From Scenedesmus sp. ARA3 (taxonomy: Eukaryota; Chlorophyta; Chlorophyceae; Sphaeropleales; Scenedesmaceae), in assembly GCA_004335835.1 (NCBI GenBank), contig RWJK01001445.1, forward strand, positions 1-49,074: a stretch of DNA of 49,074 nt, written 5' to 3'. A model generated the notes under the pieces. That model worked only from the letters and a program-made list of their open reading frames with translations, was not told the DNA's origin and did no database searches. Within the stretch, counting starts at the first letter, position 1. Each line of letters begins with the position of its first letter. A program made the translations under genes and the position numbers. This document shows, piece after piece, positions 48,340-49,074 of this stretch.

Positions 48340-49074
48340 AAACTGTAGGCGGCATCGCTGGCGCGTGTAGCATCCTGGGGCTGTTTGTGCCGCTGTACTG
48401 CCTGGTGGCAGGGTTTGGGCTCAAGGAGGCGACTGCGCTGTCTCAAGCAGCAATAGCAGGTGAACCTTTGTTTATTGGTCGTATGTACTTGAATCTTGAT
48501 ATATGCATGGATAGAAGGGGGCAGATGTGCATGTTGGCGGAGGCTGTTTGTGCCGCTGTACTGCTTGGTGGCTGGTTTCGGGCTGAAAGAGGCGACCGCG
48601 CTGTCGCAGGCAGCAATAGCAGGTGCGCTTTTGTGGTTTTGAGCTCCCTGTGTTGCTGGCTGGTGACGAAAGGGAGGTGGAATAGGTGTCTGTGCTGTTG
48701 CAGGCAGCTTTTCTGCCAAATTTTTTAAACATTTAGTTTGAGGGGTTCTTGTTTGAAGTTGTGTGTGGCATCCTGGGCCTGTTTTTGCCGCTGTACTGCC
48801 TGGTGGCTGGGTTTGGGCTCAAGGAGGCAACTGCGCTGTCGCAGGCAGCTATTGCAGGTGCGGTTTAAATTTTTATTCCGTTTGTTTTTACGGCTGGTGA
48901 CAGATTGGGGCATTGCAGGCAGCTACAGCAGGCTGCTTTCAAGCTAGCTGTTGAACTCTGAAGTGAGGCAAGGGGTGAGTGAGGGGTTTGCTTTGAAAGT
49001 TGTGTGCCAGCAGCATCCTGGGGCTGTTTGTGCCGCTGTACTGCCTGGTGGCAGGGTTTGGGCTCAAGGAGGCG
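46688..49074 (+). CDS. TauE/SafE-family transporter, 5' portion (runs off right edge)
   Basis: Exons 46688-46844, 47935-48042 and 48349-48459, each boundary in phase 1; later true exons lie beyond the window. The N-terminus has a signal-anchor-like helix (TLALALVFGVVILHVL). Exons 2-3 encode DDQPGFHRPFTWSLQLLAGA, then GTFFIAALCDAGGIAGACS, LGLFVPLYCLVAGFGLKEA and TALSQAAIAG. This matches the first half of plant and bacterial TauE/SafE proteins (GGxGGGxxFVPLL...GFxxKxATALSxxxIxG), which export sulfite, sulfoacetate or other anions, or act in plant membranes with little-known substrates. The usual GGGG run is altered to GIAGAC. Substrate unknown. Exon 3 is followed by further copies of itself. 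Confidence 0.75.
48540..49074 (+). repeat. Three downstream copies of TauE exon 3
   Basis: tgccgctgtactgc occurs at 48388 (true exon), 48551, 48786 and 49031: spacings 163, 235 and 245 bp. Copies encode LFVPLYCLVAGFGLKEATAL (with L/F changes) and keep the donor after GCAATAGCAG or GCTATTGCAG; the last is cut by the window edge. All lack the first ~20-40 nt of the true exon and lie in intron 3. Confidence 0.9.

Overview
The window looks like nuclear DNA of a chlorophyte green alga, probably a chlorophycean of the Scenedesmus/Tetradesmus kind. The evidence is intron-dense genes with GT-AG introns, an octotricopeptide/FASTK-like helical-repeat protein with a transit-peptide-like start, a plant-type ARID/ELM2/SANT-like chromatin protein, TGTAA poly(A)-type signals, and extreme CAG/CTG repeat content that makes long Gln, Ala and Ser tracts. 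The species is inferred, not proven. Two 50-N gaps sit inside CAG tracts.

Layout: (1) 262-7543, minus, plastid-type helical-repeat protein; (2) 8350-11549, minus, EMAP-II/Trbp111-type tRNA-binding protein; (3) 12412-20000, minus, ARID + ELM2/SANT-like chromatin protein; (4) 20001-22250, a quiet spacer; (5) 22999-27757, minus, guanine deaminase; (6) 28291-31193, plus, SAM methyltransferase with DPFCGxGT motif, divergent from (5); (7) 33452-38353, minus, membrane-anchored class I SAM methyltransferase; (8) 38963-42725, minus, a predicted fusion of an RCHY1-type zinc ribbon/RING ubiquitin ligase to a 2'-5' oligoadenylate synthetase-like nucleotidyltransferase; (9) 43676-45766, plus, an inverted, broken copy of the 3' half of (8); (10) 46688 to the right edge, plus, the 5' part of a TauE/SafE-family transporter.

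I assembled exon models by hand. In every complete gene, one set of GT-AG exons with matching phases gives an uninterrupted frame from ATG to stop (1446, 251, 1295, 540, 345, 563 and 754 residues). What remains in the introns is largely partial extra copies of those same exons. A copy upstream of the true exon carries an acceptor plus the exon's 5' part; a copy downstream carries the exon's 3' part plus a donor. That is the footprint of local tandem duplications of about 110-270 bp that cross an exon/intron boundary, repeated roughly fifty times in 49 kb.

Two further features stand out. Triplet repeats follow a transcript rule: exons read CAG/GCA/AGC in the sense direction, introns mostly read CTG, often directly against the 3' splice site. 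And the RING-OAS fusion would join ubiquitin ligation to an innate-immunity-type nucleotidyltransferase. The genes do not form one pathway; they are a normal mixture of housekeeping and regulatory genes sharing an unusual gene architecture.
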